Of a stretch of 64,000 nucleotides of DNA, positions 46,585-56,971 are shown piece after piece. Under the pieces are notes generated by a model. The model was not told the origin of the DNA. It saw only the letters and a program-made list of their open reading frames with translations, and did no database searches. How positions within the stretch are numbered: the stretch's first letter is position 1; each line of letters begins with the position of its first letter. This stretch comes from Rhynchopus euleeides (lineage: Eukaryota > Euglenozoa > Diplonemea > Diplonemida > Diplonemidae). The stretch lies in NCBI GenBank assembly GCA_963210315.1, contig OY723259.1, positions 1 through 64,000 on the forward strand, in the 5' to 3' direction. A program made the translations under genes and the position numbers.

Positions 46585-46876
46585 AGGGGGTGCGAACGAG
46601 ACGGAGGAGCACAGCGCAGGGGCGCGGTAGAGATGTGTGTGACGAGGGCGCGGGTGTCAAAGCTGTGCTTCCTGAGTGGCGGAGCTGGCGGAGGTAGGCA
46701 CTGGTAGGCGTGAGGCGACGGCGGGCCGGACGACGCCGTCGAAACCACGGGATACCTCCCTCGAGGTGGCGACGGGCAACGGGACGGAAGCGTCAGTTGG
46801 TTGCAGCAGGAGGGACGGAGCACTGCGATCGCCGAAAAGCCACTTCGTGACTGCGACGGAGTGGGGGAGGAAGGCG
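46585..46876. other. Short gene-free spacer
   Basis: About 0.3 kb between the coding relic and the 31-bp array; nothing recognised. Confidence 0.4.
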
Positions 46877-48355
46877 GCCTGGGGGTATGACACAGTGTGC
46901 TAGAAGCCTGGGGGGGCATGACACAGTGTGTTAGAAGCCTGGGGGGGCATGACACAGTGTGTTAGAAGCCTGGGGGGGCATGACACACTGTGCTGGAAGC
47001 CTGGGGGGGCATGACACAGTGTGCTGGAAGCCTGGGGGGGCATGACACAGTGTGCTAGAAGCCTGGGGGGGCATGACACAGTGTGCTGGAAGCCTGGGGG
47101 GGCATGACACAGTGTGCTAGAAGCCTGGGGGGGCATGACACAGTGTGTTAGAAGCCTGGGGGGGCATGACACAGTGTGCTGGAAGCCTGGGGGGGCATGA
47201 CACAGTGTGCTAGAAGCCTGGGGGGGCATGACACAGTGTGTTAGAAGCCTGGGGGGGCATGACACAGTGTGCTGGAAGCCTGGGGGGGCATGACACAGTG
47301 TGCTAGAAGCCTGGGGGGGCATGACACAGTGTGCTGGAAGCCTGGGGGGGCATGACACACTGTGCTGGAAGCCTGGGGGGGCATGACACAGTGTGCTGGA
47401 AGCCTGGGGGGGCATGACACAGTGTGCTAGAAGCCTGGGGGGGCATGACACAGTGTGTTAGAAGCCTGGGGGGAGCCTGGGGGGGCATGACACACTGTGC
47501 TGGAAGCCTGGGGGGGCATGACACAGTGTGCTAGAAGCCTGGGGGGGCATGACACAGTGTGTTAGAAGCCTGGGGGGAGCCTGGGGGGGCATGACACAGT
47601 GTGCTGGAAGCCTGGGGGGGCATGACACAGTGTGTTAGAAGCCTGGGGGGGCATGACACAGTGTGCTGGAAGCCTGGGGGGGCATGACACAGTGTGCTAG
47701 AAGCCTGGGGGGGCATGACACAGTGTGTTAGAAGCCTGGGGGGGCATGACACAGTGTGCTAGAAGCCTGGGGGGGCATGACACAGTGTGTTAGAAGCCTG
47801 GGGGGAGCCTGGGGGGGCATGACACACTGTGCTGGAAGCCTGGGGGGGCATGACACAGTGTGCTAGAAGCCTGGGGGGGCATGACACAGTGTGCTGGAAG
47901 CCTGGGGGGGCATGACACAGTGTGCTAGAAGCCTGGGGGGGCATGACACAGTGTGTTAGAAGCCTGGGGGGAGCCTGGGGGGGCATGACACACTGTGCTG
48001 GAAGCCTGGGGGGGCATGACACAGTGTGCTAGAAGCCTGGGGGGGCATGACACAGTGTGTTAGAAGCCTGGGGGGAGCCTGGGGGGGCATGACACACTGT
48101 GCTGGAAGCCTGGGGGGGCATGACACAGTGTGCTGGAAGCCTGGGGGGGCATGACACAGTGTGTTAGAAGCCTGGGGGGGCATGACACAGTGTGCTAGAA
48201 GCCTGGGGGGGCATGACACAGTGTGCTGGAAGCCTGGGGGGGCATGACACAGTGTGCTGGAAGCCTGGGGGGGCATGACACAGTGTCCTAGAAGCCTGGG
48301 GGGGCATGACACACTGTGCTGGAAGCCTGGGGGGGCATGACACAGTGTGCTGGAA
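46877..48355. repeat. 31-bp minisatellite, roughly 45 units
   Basis: The tandem unit is GCCTGGGGGGGCATGACACA followed by GTGTGCTAGAA, with T/C and A/G variants (GTTAGAA, CTGGAA, ACACTG). Several junctions carry an extra GCCTGGGGGGA (11 bp). Unit variants recur in blocks, suggesting amplification of higher-order units. Confidence 0.9.
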
Positions 48356-48599
48356 GGGCTCCCCGCGGGCTGAGGTCAGGCTGGCGACCCAGGTTTTCAG
48401 GGTGACACCAGGATTTCCTCGAAATTTTGGGTGACCCCCACCCCCTGGTCGGGCACCCTACCAGGGGGGGGGGGGGGGGTCACGAGGGGGGGTATGGGGG
48501 GGGGGTACCCCCCCTACCCGACCCCCCTCCCGACTCGGGATGGGGGGGGGGGGGGGTCAGGAGGTGGTACTTTCACCCAATTGATGTTCCCCAGTAATA

Positions 48600-49470
48600 G
48601 GTGTAAATGGGCACCCCATGGCCAAAATGACCCCATCGCGATCCGCACAGATTCCAAACGTTCAAAAGAACGGGTTTTTGGAAAATCCGAGGGGGGGGGT
48701 CCCGCTGGGTGGGTAGGTGGGGTGTAGTGGACTGGCTGCCTCCCAGCCACCTTCTCCCACGACCAGTCCCTGAACCAGACCCGTGTTTCATGGGTGATAC
48801 TTGGCTCACACACCATCAAAGTGACCCCACTGTGATCCGCACAAATTCCAAACGTTCAAAAGAAAGGGGATTTGGAATACCCGAGGAGGGGGTCCCGCTG
48901 GGTGGGGTGGGGTGTCATGGTGTGTGTCACCCAGTCACCCTTCACCCATAACCAGCCCCTGAACCAGACCGCTTTTTCATGGGTGAAGCTGGGCACCTAG
49001 ACCCACAGTGTGACCCCATTACGATCCGCAAAAGTTTCAAACGTTCAAAAGAACGGGGTTTTGGAACACCTGAGGAGGGGGTCCCGCTGGGTGGGTGGCT
49101 GGGTGGGGTGGCATGGTGTGTTACTCCCAGTCACCTTCACCCATGACCAGCCCCTGAACCAGAGCCACATTTCATGGACAAAGCTTGTCACCTAGACCTA
49201 CAAAGTGACCCCACTACGATGCGCACAGATTCCAAATATTCAAAAGAACGGGGTTTCGGAACACCCGAGGAGGGGGTCCCGCTGGGTGGGTGGGCTGGCT
49301 GACTCTCGGCCTCCCATCACAGTCTCCTATGACCAGCCCCTGAACTAGACCCACATTTCATGGGTGAAGCTTGGCACCTAGACCCACAGTGTGACCCCAC
49401 TACGATCCGCACAGAGCCCAAAGAGTGCAATGGAAGGGGTCAATCGCGATTCCGCGAGTCGAAGATTCCG
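48600..49470. repeat. Satellite of about 190 bp, four to five tandem units
   Basis: Units start near GTGACCCCACTACGATCCGC and contain CCAAACGTTCAAAAGAACGG, GGAGGGGGTCCCGCTGGGTG and CCAGCCCCTGAACCAGAC. The last unit ends in the variant AATCGCGATTCCGC, also present in E3 at about 37440. Single or partial units occur inside E3 and E4. Confidence 0.85.
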
Positions 49471-50199
49471 CACTTTTGGGTCACTTTCAGGTGATGTCAG
49501 GTCCCTGGAGTGACTGCAGATAGCCCATTTTCAGGGTGGGAGCCCTACTCGTACGTCACCCAGATTCAGCCCAAACCCGTGCACCCAGGGTGCACGGTCG
49601 CCGGGAGCGCGCGGGCACCCGGAAACAGGTCGCATTTGCGCGCGCTGCCTGCACCCTGCACGCCAGCCACCCCCCCCCCCCCCCCGACGTTCACGACCCC
49701 CCAGAAAATTACCCCAGCCCCTGCCGTCCCCCCCTTCCCGCCCTCTCCCCTTTACGTATTGTTTAGCTGATAGTATTGACAACAGTGTCTCAGCAAGGGG
49801 CCTTCGCGTGGACCATCTTCGCGTGCGACGCGCAACGGCGTCGTGCATCCCCACGAAAAGAGCACACAGGGGACTGCGGGCCGGGGGGTGGGAGATGGGG
49901 GATGGTGGGGGTATCTATTTCCTTTGGTTTCAGAGGGCCACGGATTATGAGAGCCAGAACCGTTCTGTCCCGTTGGTGCCTTTCTTTTGTTTGTTGATAT
50001 TGCATTTTTCTTGTTTTCGTTTGAGAATTCAGTCCTGGGGGGAGTTTTTTCGGAGGGGATTTGTGCAGAGGCTTAGCTTGGATTTTGGGGTTGGGGCCGA
50101 AACTCGGTCAGACTCGGTCACAGTACACACAGTTGAGTTGCCCCCCACCACCCCGTTCACCCAGAATTCGACGTTGCTGCCTTCCCGGGTCCCCCCCTT
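49471..50199. other. Gene-free stretch
   Basis: About 0.7 kb with a C run (49673-49686). ORFs lack motifs, and no shared repeat is seen apart from the array's edge. Confidence 0.4.
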
Positions 50200-51010
50200 C
50201 TAGAACACCAGCTCAGCAACCAGGTCTGCAGCCTCAACCTGAGTTTGCTTTGTTGCCTTTGTAGGTGCTGCATTGGCAGTTCCCCGCCAGTGGCGGGTGC
50301 AGTCCCGGCAGCGCAAATAGTCCTGAAGTGGGCCGACAAAGAGCCTTCTTGGTGATCCCGTGAACTTTTCTACCTCGCAAGAGTGGCTACGGAGATACCC
50401 TGTGAATCTTCGCGACATTCCACTCCCGCAAAGAGTACATTTGCAAGGCTTTTGCTGCTCAGTTGGCGAAGCCTGGTGGAGACAAAGCGGGGCTTGGAAA
50501 CAAGCATTCAACAGAAGCAGTGCCCAGCACTGCCGTTGTCGATGCAACATTTCTCCTGTAGATGCGGACAGTCACGGGAGGTGAAGATTGCAGCGAATAC
50601 GCAGCTGCAGAGATGGGACCCTATCTCATCAAGGGTCACTTCTGGGCGCTTGTTCATGGCAGAGCAGGGCGTGCGAGGTCAAAGCATTCCTGATTAGATG
50701 CAAGCTGGAGTAGCTTGCACGTGAGAGCGAGGTTTCCCGAGGTAAACCGCCGAATAACCTCCTGCAAGCCCAACCTCCGAAACTCGGAACAGACACCCGG
50801 GCTCCTGCAGAAGGGCAGTCTTGTGCGCCTGTGCCCACTTCAGTGGGTGTGCTGCTGGGGCATTGAAGTCCGGGCAAGGGTACGCGCCAGTGATCCCCGG
50901 GAGAGGTGCCAGGCAATGGTCAGCGATGTGGCCCAGAGCCTCCTGCACCTGCGTGCCCACCATGTTGCCGGGAGACGGAATTCGAGACTGCTGACGTTAT
51001 TCGCGGGCTA
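50200..51010 (-). pseudogene. Cys-rich coding relic, family unknown
   Basis: Minus-strand reading gives protein-like segments with frame breaks: PLKWAQAHKTALLQEPGCLF, QEVIRRFTSGNLALTCKLLQ, then SRDCPHLQEKC, and a final ORF 50550-50200 with KPCKCTLCGSGM, LRSHSC and YLRCRDCTRHW, which resembles a zinc-binding region. No acceptor or start is convincing. E5 lies just upstream. It may be a dead transposon gene or a decayed host gene. Confidence 0.3.
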
Positions 51011-51090
51011 GCGACGAATCCGGGACAGAAGGAGAATGGGGTGTTCGCGTTCCGCTCGCACGCGTGCTTCACCTCCTGTGCTGCTGCACC

Positions 51091-51765
51091 CAGGGCGTTC
51101 GCTATCGCCCACCGCTCCCGTGTGGGGTGGGCGAAGTTTTATTTAGGGTTTTGGGAATTCGGGAAATTTTTTTATCCGTCGGGGAGGCGCCCCTCGGGGG
51201 CGCTTCGCGCCCCCTCGGGAGGTACACATTGGCTACCTCTCCTTGAGAGGGCAGATCACTGCACTTCTGGCAAGGCTGTTAGTACCTCCGAAGACACTAA
51301 TAGCCTTGCTTATGAGCGAAACGCGTGGATCGGCAGGGACCGCTGTGCCACACAGTTCGGCTGTCAGGGGGTCTGGGGGGCGGAGCCCCCCAGCCGCCGG
51401 AGGCCACGGTAGTGAACATCTGTTCATTGCGGATGGATAGATTCATGCAACTTGAAAGGACTTGGGCACCAGACATACGCCACAGGGGGGTCTGGGCGGA
51501 GCAATACATCGTACTTTGGGGAAGGCAGTTGTGGTCTCCTTCTGACACTTCCTTCTTCGAGCATTCCCCATCCCCTGAGGCTCGTGATCCCGTGGGCTCT
51601 TTCACCACCCACCCCCCTTCGGGGGGTGGGGGCCGAGCCCAGAATTTTTTTATCCAACTTCGCCCCCTTGGGCGAAGTTGTTGGGCGAAGTTGGGGCGAA
51701 GTAAATCCGAACATTTATTTATTTAGGCGAAGTTGGCCCAACTTCGCCCAGTAGCGAACGCCCTG
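51091..51765. mobile_element. hAT-like non-autonomous element E5 (675 bp)
   Basis: TIRs CAGGGCGTTCGCTA and TAGCGAACGCCCTG with 8-bp duplications GCTGCACC (51083-51090, 51766-51773). It contains one full GC core (51367-51425), a partial second core (about 51480-51500), a hairpin GGGGGCGC-TTC-GCGCCCCC (near 51190-51210) and sub-terminal GGGCGAAGTTG repeats. Confidence 0.88.
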
Positions 51766-51773
51766 GCTGCACC

Positions 51774-53547
51774 CCATAAAAAATCCGATTTTTTCGCGGA
51801 AATTTTTACCCTTTTTTTTTTTTGGGCTGACCGAGTTTTTTCCCGGGTTTGGCTGAAACTCGGTCAGCTGACCGAGTTTCCCCCCCCAAGCTAAGCCTCT
51901 GGATTTGTGAGGGGAGGTGTGTGTGTGTGTGCTGATGATAAATATTTCTTCTCCCTTTTTTTTTCTTGTTTTCTTGTTTTCTCTTCTTCATTTTCATCTT
52001 CCATCTTCCATCCTTCATCATTCTTTTTTGGTTCTTCTTCCTTTCTTGTTTTCTCTTATCTCCAATTGGTGCCGCTGGGGCAAGCAGGAAGATCCTGAGC
52101 AGATCGAGCACGCCAAGCAGCCCCAGATTCAAAAAGCGTAGCAACCGTGCTTCCTTCTTCCTTAATGATGCGTTGACGCTTCCACCGCCCTAGAGCCTGC
52201 TGCTTTGATGTGGGTGTGGAGCACATGTGAACACGAGATAGCTAGACACACAGAAAAGGAACAGGATCGTCGGAAGCACTCCTACACTTTTACGCATCAT
52301 AAATGTGCTCAAAAAAAGGGTATCACAGAGCAGCTTCCTGACCGCAAGAACTGTGCGGAGTGTATCTACGTCCAGTCCTCTCACGAGCCAGGAAGGAGAA
52401 AGGAACCTGCAGGCAGCCCGATGATGCCGCCACAAGAAACCGTGCTGTGTCACCTGCTCATTGAACATCCTGAGTTCAGCCACTCCAGAGAGGTGTTGTT
52501 TTCGTTTGTTGTTGTTTTTTTTGGTTCAGTTGATTTCTCTTGAGACGGGGCCCGCCAAGAAAGCGCCCTATCACTTCACAGCTACAACCGCTCTGATGAA
52601 TTTACTTTGTTTGTTGCGTTGACGCTTCTACACACAAAACTCTGAACTGATCACACCCTGAGCCTGATGAAGGGTGGGGTTAGTGTATAGAGCACGTTTG
52701 GTTGCAGCTGTGGTGGGGCGCTTTCCGCTCACACGAGTGTGCTTAAAAAATAAAAAGCCAGAGACTGACAGGAGTAATAAAGTGTGTGGTGGGGTGGGGT
52801 GGGGTGGTTTGCAGGGGGGGGGAAACAATGACACAGCCTAGCCTAGTTCAGAGCGCGGCTCTGGTTTGCCTTTCCTTCCCCTCTCGGTTTTGTTGATCAT
52901 ACTTCATGCGACTCTTCATGGAACTGAAAATAAGGAGAACAACCGGGAGAGATTCTTCGTTGTGTGTGTGTGTGTGTGTGTGTGTCATTGTGTTGTTGTT
53001 GTCAACTCTTTGTTGGGGTAGTGCAGCCACAGCTCCAAATAGAGCTGCCAGCTACATTGTGTTGCTTGTGTTTTGCTGTTTTTTTGCCACTGTTTTTTTT
53101 TGCGGGGAGGCGGGGAGGGAATCGCATTTCCTTGGACAGATTTCCCTGCGGGGTGGGGGAGGGTGGGGGGAAGAGTGGGAGGGGGGGGGTTTTTTTTCTG
53201 CGTGTTGAATTCTTCGAACCCACCCGATCCCTCCCTCCCTCCCTCCCACACCCCGTCTTCCAATCCCGGGCTGAGCCCCCGAGACATCCGCACCCCCCCC
53301 CCACCCCAACAAGGTGTGAATCTGCTTCTTTGCCACTCTTCTGATGCGCTCGACAAACTCACAGGAACTTAGAAGGGAAAGATGAGGCCGTCGGAAGCAA
53401 CGTTTCGACTCTGCCCCGCTAGCATGGCGAGTGGTTTGCTTGTGCGCACATATGAGTGTCCATACATGCGCTGCCAACAGTCTTTGTTACCGTGACTTGA
53501 GACAGGTTATAGCAGAAGAAACCACCCTGGCACTTGCCACACACTCG
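51774..53547. other. Gene-free stretch downstream of the Gln/His-tract gene
   Basis: Contains R3 (52560-52744), a GCGTTGACGCTTCCACC word at about 52173, a (GT)n run (52961-52984), a copy of the dispersed GTGTCCATACATGCGCTGCC segment (about 53440-53520) and homopolymers. No gene recognised. Confidence 0.5.
52560..52744. repeat. R element copy R3
   Basis: 185 bp and near-identical to R2, with the same outer AAAGCGCCC/GGGCGCTTT complementarity, 3' CACACGAGTGTG hairpin and oligo-A. High identity over 13 kb, in the same orientation, in otherwise fast-evolving DNA suggests recent spread or selection. Confidence 0.7.
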
Positions 53548-55051
53548 TCACTGCCTCATGGCAGCCTGCTCTGCTGACACCCCAAGCCCCAGCCCGATGG
53601 CGGGGTCGGCGCTGAAAACGGAGAAGAGCGGGTCGTTCAGGGGGGCGAATAGACTGCCGATCTTCTGCACAGGCGCAGGCTGGTGCATGTGCTGCTGCTG
53701 CTGCTGCTGCTGATGGTGTTGCTGCATGTGCTGCTGCTGGGGGGAGCAGGGGAACAGCGTGCGGTCCGACAGCTCCGAGTCACCCTGCCTGGAGCGGTTG
53801 AGAGAGACGGAAGTCACGCCGATCCGAGGCACACGCTGGCCCAGAGGCGCTGCGGCAGGCACCGTCATGGAGAGAGCCTCGCTCTGCAGGCGCTTCAGAG
53901 TCGCCTGCGGGTCGGGGCCACCTGCATCCACAGGCTTCAGCTGCACCAGCAGCACACACCCGCGCCGCTCCATGTCGACACGCCGGATGCGCTCGACAGC
54001 CTGCATGCCGATGATCTGGCGGTGTGCGCTGCCACGCAGACTCTTCCTCCCGCTGAGGTCCAGGTCGTCGCCGTCCCATGCCCAGCTGGGCTCCAGCGAC
54101 GAGCCCTGCGGGAAGGCCTCCACGATGTCCCACGGGTCGGGCAGCATGGTCTCCAGGGTCGACTGCCTGTTGGCAGACCACGACGACTCGCGCTCCCACG
54201 CCGTGTCCTCCGACGGGTCGCCCAGCGGTGTGGTGAACAGCTGCTCCACCAGTTGCGCCAGCGCGTCGTCCGACACGAGGTGCAGGTCGGAGGGGCGCGT
54301 GTCGGGGTTGTGGAGGTCCTGCAGTGAGAAGCACAGCGTACGCTGGCCCACGTACTCAGGGTTGCGCCACACGAGGGGGTCGAAGGGGATGCCAGCCTGC
54401 GGCTCGTACTCATAATGCGAGTTGAGCTGCGGGGAGTGCACGAAGAACCACCGCCCCACGCTGCGGTGGAAGTACCGCATCGCATCGATGCTGTTGACGT
54501 GGGACCGTGCCATGACCTCACCCTCGAACTGCACGAACACGTGGCTCGACTTGCCGTTGGTGTTGACCACGCGGACCAGCTCCACGCTGTCGATGTGTGC
54601 ACGCAGCGAGCTCTGCATCACAAGGTCCACAGCGTCCGACACCGCCAGGCGGGGCACCGTGCCGTCGGAGGTGCCGTTCTTCACCACCAGACTGAGGGTC
54701 CTGCTGCGGCGGATCTCAGGGCGCCAGCCTGGCTTCTGGACAATCCCGTACTGCCGCATGGCTGCTTGGTTGACGACGCCAGAGAAATACAGCGTACCGT
54801 CCCTGCAGGTGGGTCGTGTGTGATGACAGGCAGCAGGGTGAGGGGGTGAGGGAGGGGTGGTGGGGCACAACAGGGGGGGGTGCATACGAGTAGCGCTCAT
54901 GCGCAGTGCACTGCCCGCCGATGGCGTCCAGGAACTCACGGATGGACCTGTTGTTCGGCAGGTGCACCTGGTAGGCATCTGCGAGGGGCTCGCCGAATGT
55001 CCGGTACTTCTCACGGCCCTCGTGCCCACGGTAGTTGCGGTCTGCCGGCAT
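53548..55051 (-). CDS. Two-exon protein with Gln/His tract, function unknown
   Basis: Exon 1 55051-54888 and exon 2 54802-53548 give 472 residues. The 85-nt intron (54887-54803; GTATGC...CCTGCAG, phase 2) joins ERYS to DGTLYFSGVVNQ. The start MPADRNYRGHEGREKYRTFG is the first ATG, 114 nt after CCCCCTCCAG (AG 55167-55166). The frame is open upstream of it with a Cys-rich peptide, so a longer start is possible. The middle contains alternating charged/hydrophobic segments such as SSHVFVQFEGEVMARSHVNS and WFFVHSPQLNSHYEYEPQAG. Near the C terminus is a low-complexity Gln/His run. No domain is recognised; Gln-rich tails are common in RNA-regulatory proteins, which is only a hint. Confidence 0.65.
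54803..54887 (-). other. Cis-intron of the Gln/His-tract gene
   Basis: 85 nt with donor GTATGC and acceptor CCACCTGCAG. Its interior is C-rich. Splicing keeps an open frame of 472 codons. Confidence 0.7.
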
Positions 55052-55369
55052 GACTATGGTCTGGCGGGCTGCACTGCCGCCAATGGCGTGTAATCGGCAG
55101 AGCTGGCAGCACGAGCTGCAGGTTCCCGCCTCGGCACCCAACAAGCCCAACAAGGGGTACCTGCTCTGGAGGGGGCTGTGATGCATGGCATGTGATGGGT
55201 GCAGGCTATGCATGCAGGGGAGGGACTCATGAAGCAGCAAGCAGGCGGGGGGTGGGGTTGGGGCGGGGCGGGTGGGAGGAGGTGCGACGGACAGCCTCTC
55301 ACTTGGTCTCACTCTGCCTCTAACGGCTAACATATAATATCTCTAAGAGCAGTGGGGCAGGGGCAGGCT

Positions 55370-56971
55370 CTACGCCCCCTCCCCGTCGTACATCTCGAGC
55401 AGCTGCTGGGCAGCGCGGCGCTGCGCCGCTTCGATGTCGCTGCGATCACACGGCTTGGCCTGCGGCACTTGGGGCGGCTGGACGAAGCGGGGCGCCAGCC
55501 CGAACTGGTGGGGTTCAGGCGTGTGCTCCCGCGGCGACGCGCTGCTTGCTCTGCTGCGGGTGTATGCTGGGTACGGCGCATGAGCCACAGGCTGGGGTGC
55601 AGGGTGCAGCCTCTCCTGGACACGGTACGCAAGCAGATGCTCGCCACGCACACCCTCTGCTGCACGTGCCGATGCATGCATGTCGCGCCGCGTTGCGTAC
55701 GCAGCTTCGTTGAGGGCACGGGTGCGTCTGCCCATCTCGTCCCTTGTGGCAGCAAGGCGTGCCAGCTCCTCATCCACAGCATGGTTCTCTGCCTCCAGCA
55801 CACGCCTGCGCTCCGTCGCTGCTGCTGTGCGGGTGCTGTATCTGTCGACGTTGCGCTCGATGCGCGTCAGAACCGAATCCTTCGCACGCAGGTCCTCCTC
55901 GTAGGCACGCATGCCGCTGTCCATCCCACGCACCCGCAGCGTCCAGAGGTCTGAGGTTGCGACGTCTGCCCGCCACGACTTCCCACGGGTGGCGCACCGC
56001 CACCCCCCAAAGAGGAAGAACACAGCGGAGGCTGAGGCGGGGTGGCGGGGGGCGCGTGGGTGTGGCCGTGGGGCAGGCTGGCCGTCCTCCAGCAGCGCCT
56101 CGTCGTGCACTGTGTGCAGCAGCGGGTAGATGCGTCCCGCAGGGCGTGTGCCGCCCCGCGTGTGGGCCGCCTTCGACCATTTCCCTGCAGGCACGTCGTA
56201 GAGGTACAGCGACTCGTTGACTTGGCGCGACTGGGCGGGGCCCTTCACACCACCGAACAGCACGATCCAGCTCTCTGCGGTGGCGATGGCGTGCTTCGAG
56301 AGGTGTATGGAGCACTCCACCTCCAGCCACATCAGGCTCTGCGTGTCGTGCGACCACAGGTCGGTGAGGGTCGCGCCACCATCCCCAATGCCGCCGTGCA
56401 CGATGACAGTCTCTTTCGGCCCCGCGCACTGCGCGTGGTAGCCGCGCCTGGCAGGGGCAGCGCTGCCGCAGTCGGTGCACTCACGCGCGGCGCCTGTCTG
56501 CAGGTTGATGGCGTAGAGGCAGCGTGCCGCACAGGAGTGCTGTTCGACACCCCCAAAGCACAGCAGCACGCCCGACACCACGCACAGCCCGTAGCCGATG
56601 CGGCGTGACATGCCGGACACCTTGGCCCCGCGCCACTCCATCGCAACCAGCGAGAATGTGGCAAGGTGCATGTCACCTGTGCCATCCACCCACACCACCG
56701 CAGCGTGGCTGTCGCCGACACCCACTGCCCGCACGTACCGCGGCACAACAGGTGGCACGGGCGTCCCCGCCTGCACACGCGCTGCGGCGGGTATCACCCA
56801 CTCGCCGTCGCTGTAGATGAACACCTGCACATCGGCCTGTGAGTCAGCAGGGCTGCCGCCAAAGGCGATGATACGGCCCTGCACACAGCAGGAGCACGTC
56901 GTCACCCATGAGGACCCGCCTGTGTCGCCTGACTCCTCCTGCCACTCTGGGGCAGCCACATGTTGCCGCAT
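55370..56971 (-). CDS. Kelch-repeat protein with C-terminal coiled coil
   Basis: A 533-residue soluble protein. Five kelch-type blades are marked by Gly pairs: GRIIAFGGSPADS, GVLLCFGGVEQHS, ETVIVHGGIGDGG, SWIVLFGGVKGPA and SAVFFLFGGWRC. A helical, charged region follows (about residues 350-440, SVLTRIERNVDRYSTRTAAA to ATRRDMHASARAAEGVR), suitable for a coiled coil. A Pro-rich tail ends in an Ala/Gln helix. Kelch propellers bind partners such as actin or ligase subunits; the partner here is unknown. ATG 56971 lies 4 nt after CTCTGCACCACCCAG (AG 56977-56976). The stop at 55370 is about 200 nt before the next acceptor, compact spacing typical of a polycistron. Confidence 0.8.
   Translation of the reverse strand: MRQHVAAPEWQEESGDTGGSSWVTTCSCCVQGRIIAFGGSPADSQADVQVFIYSDGEWVIPAAARVQAGTPVPPVVPRYVRAVGVGDSHAAVVWVDGTGDMHLATFSLVAMEWRGAKVSGMSRRIGYGLCVVSGVLLCFGGVEQHSCAARCLYAINLQTGAARECTDCGSAAPARRGYHAQCAGPKETVIVHGGIGDGGATLTDLWSHDTQSLMWLEVECSIHLSKHAIATAESWIVLFGGVKGPAQSRQVNESLYLYDVPAGKWSKAAHTRGGTRPAGRIYPLLHTVHDEALLEDGQPAPRPHPRAPRHPASASAVFFLFGGWRCATRGKSWRADVATSDLWTLRVRGMDSGMRAYEEDLRAKDSVLTRIERNVDRYSTRTAAATERRRVLEAENHAVDEELARLAATRDEMGRRTRALNEAAYATRRDMHASARAAEGVRGEHLLAYRVQERLHPAPQPVAHAPYPAYTRSRASSASPREHTPEPHQFGLAPRFVQPPQVPQAKPCDRSDIEAAQRRAAQQLLEMYDGEGA

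Noticed and set aside
46900-48312. Several minus ORFs with repeating CHAPPGFQHTVSCPP peptides
   Set aside because: Created by the 31-bp array (93 nt = 31 codons per cycle), with in-frame variants following unit variants; no evidence of coding.
55166-55340. Upstream first exon of the Gln/His-tract gene starting MLAVRGR at 55333
   Set aside because: Would put the acceptor only about 30 nt after the kelch stop and needs a GTGAGA donor unlike the other introns; the later ATG at 55051 is simpler, though the alternative is not excluded.
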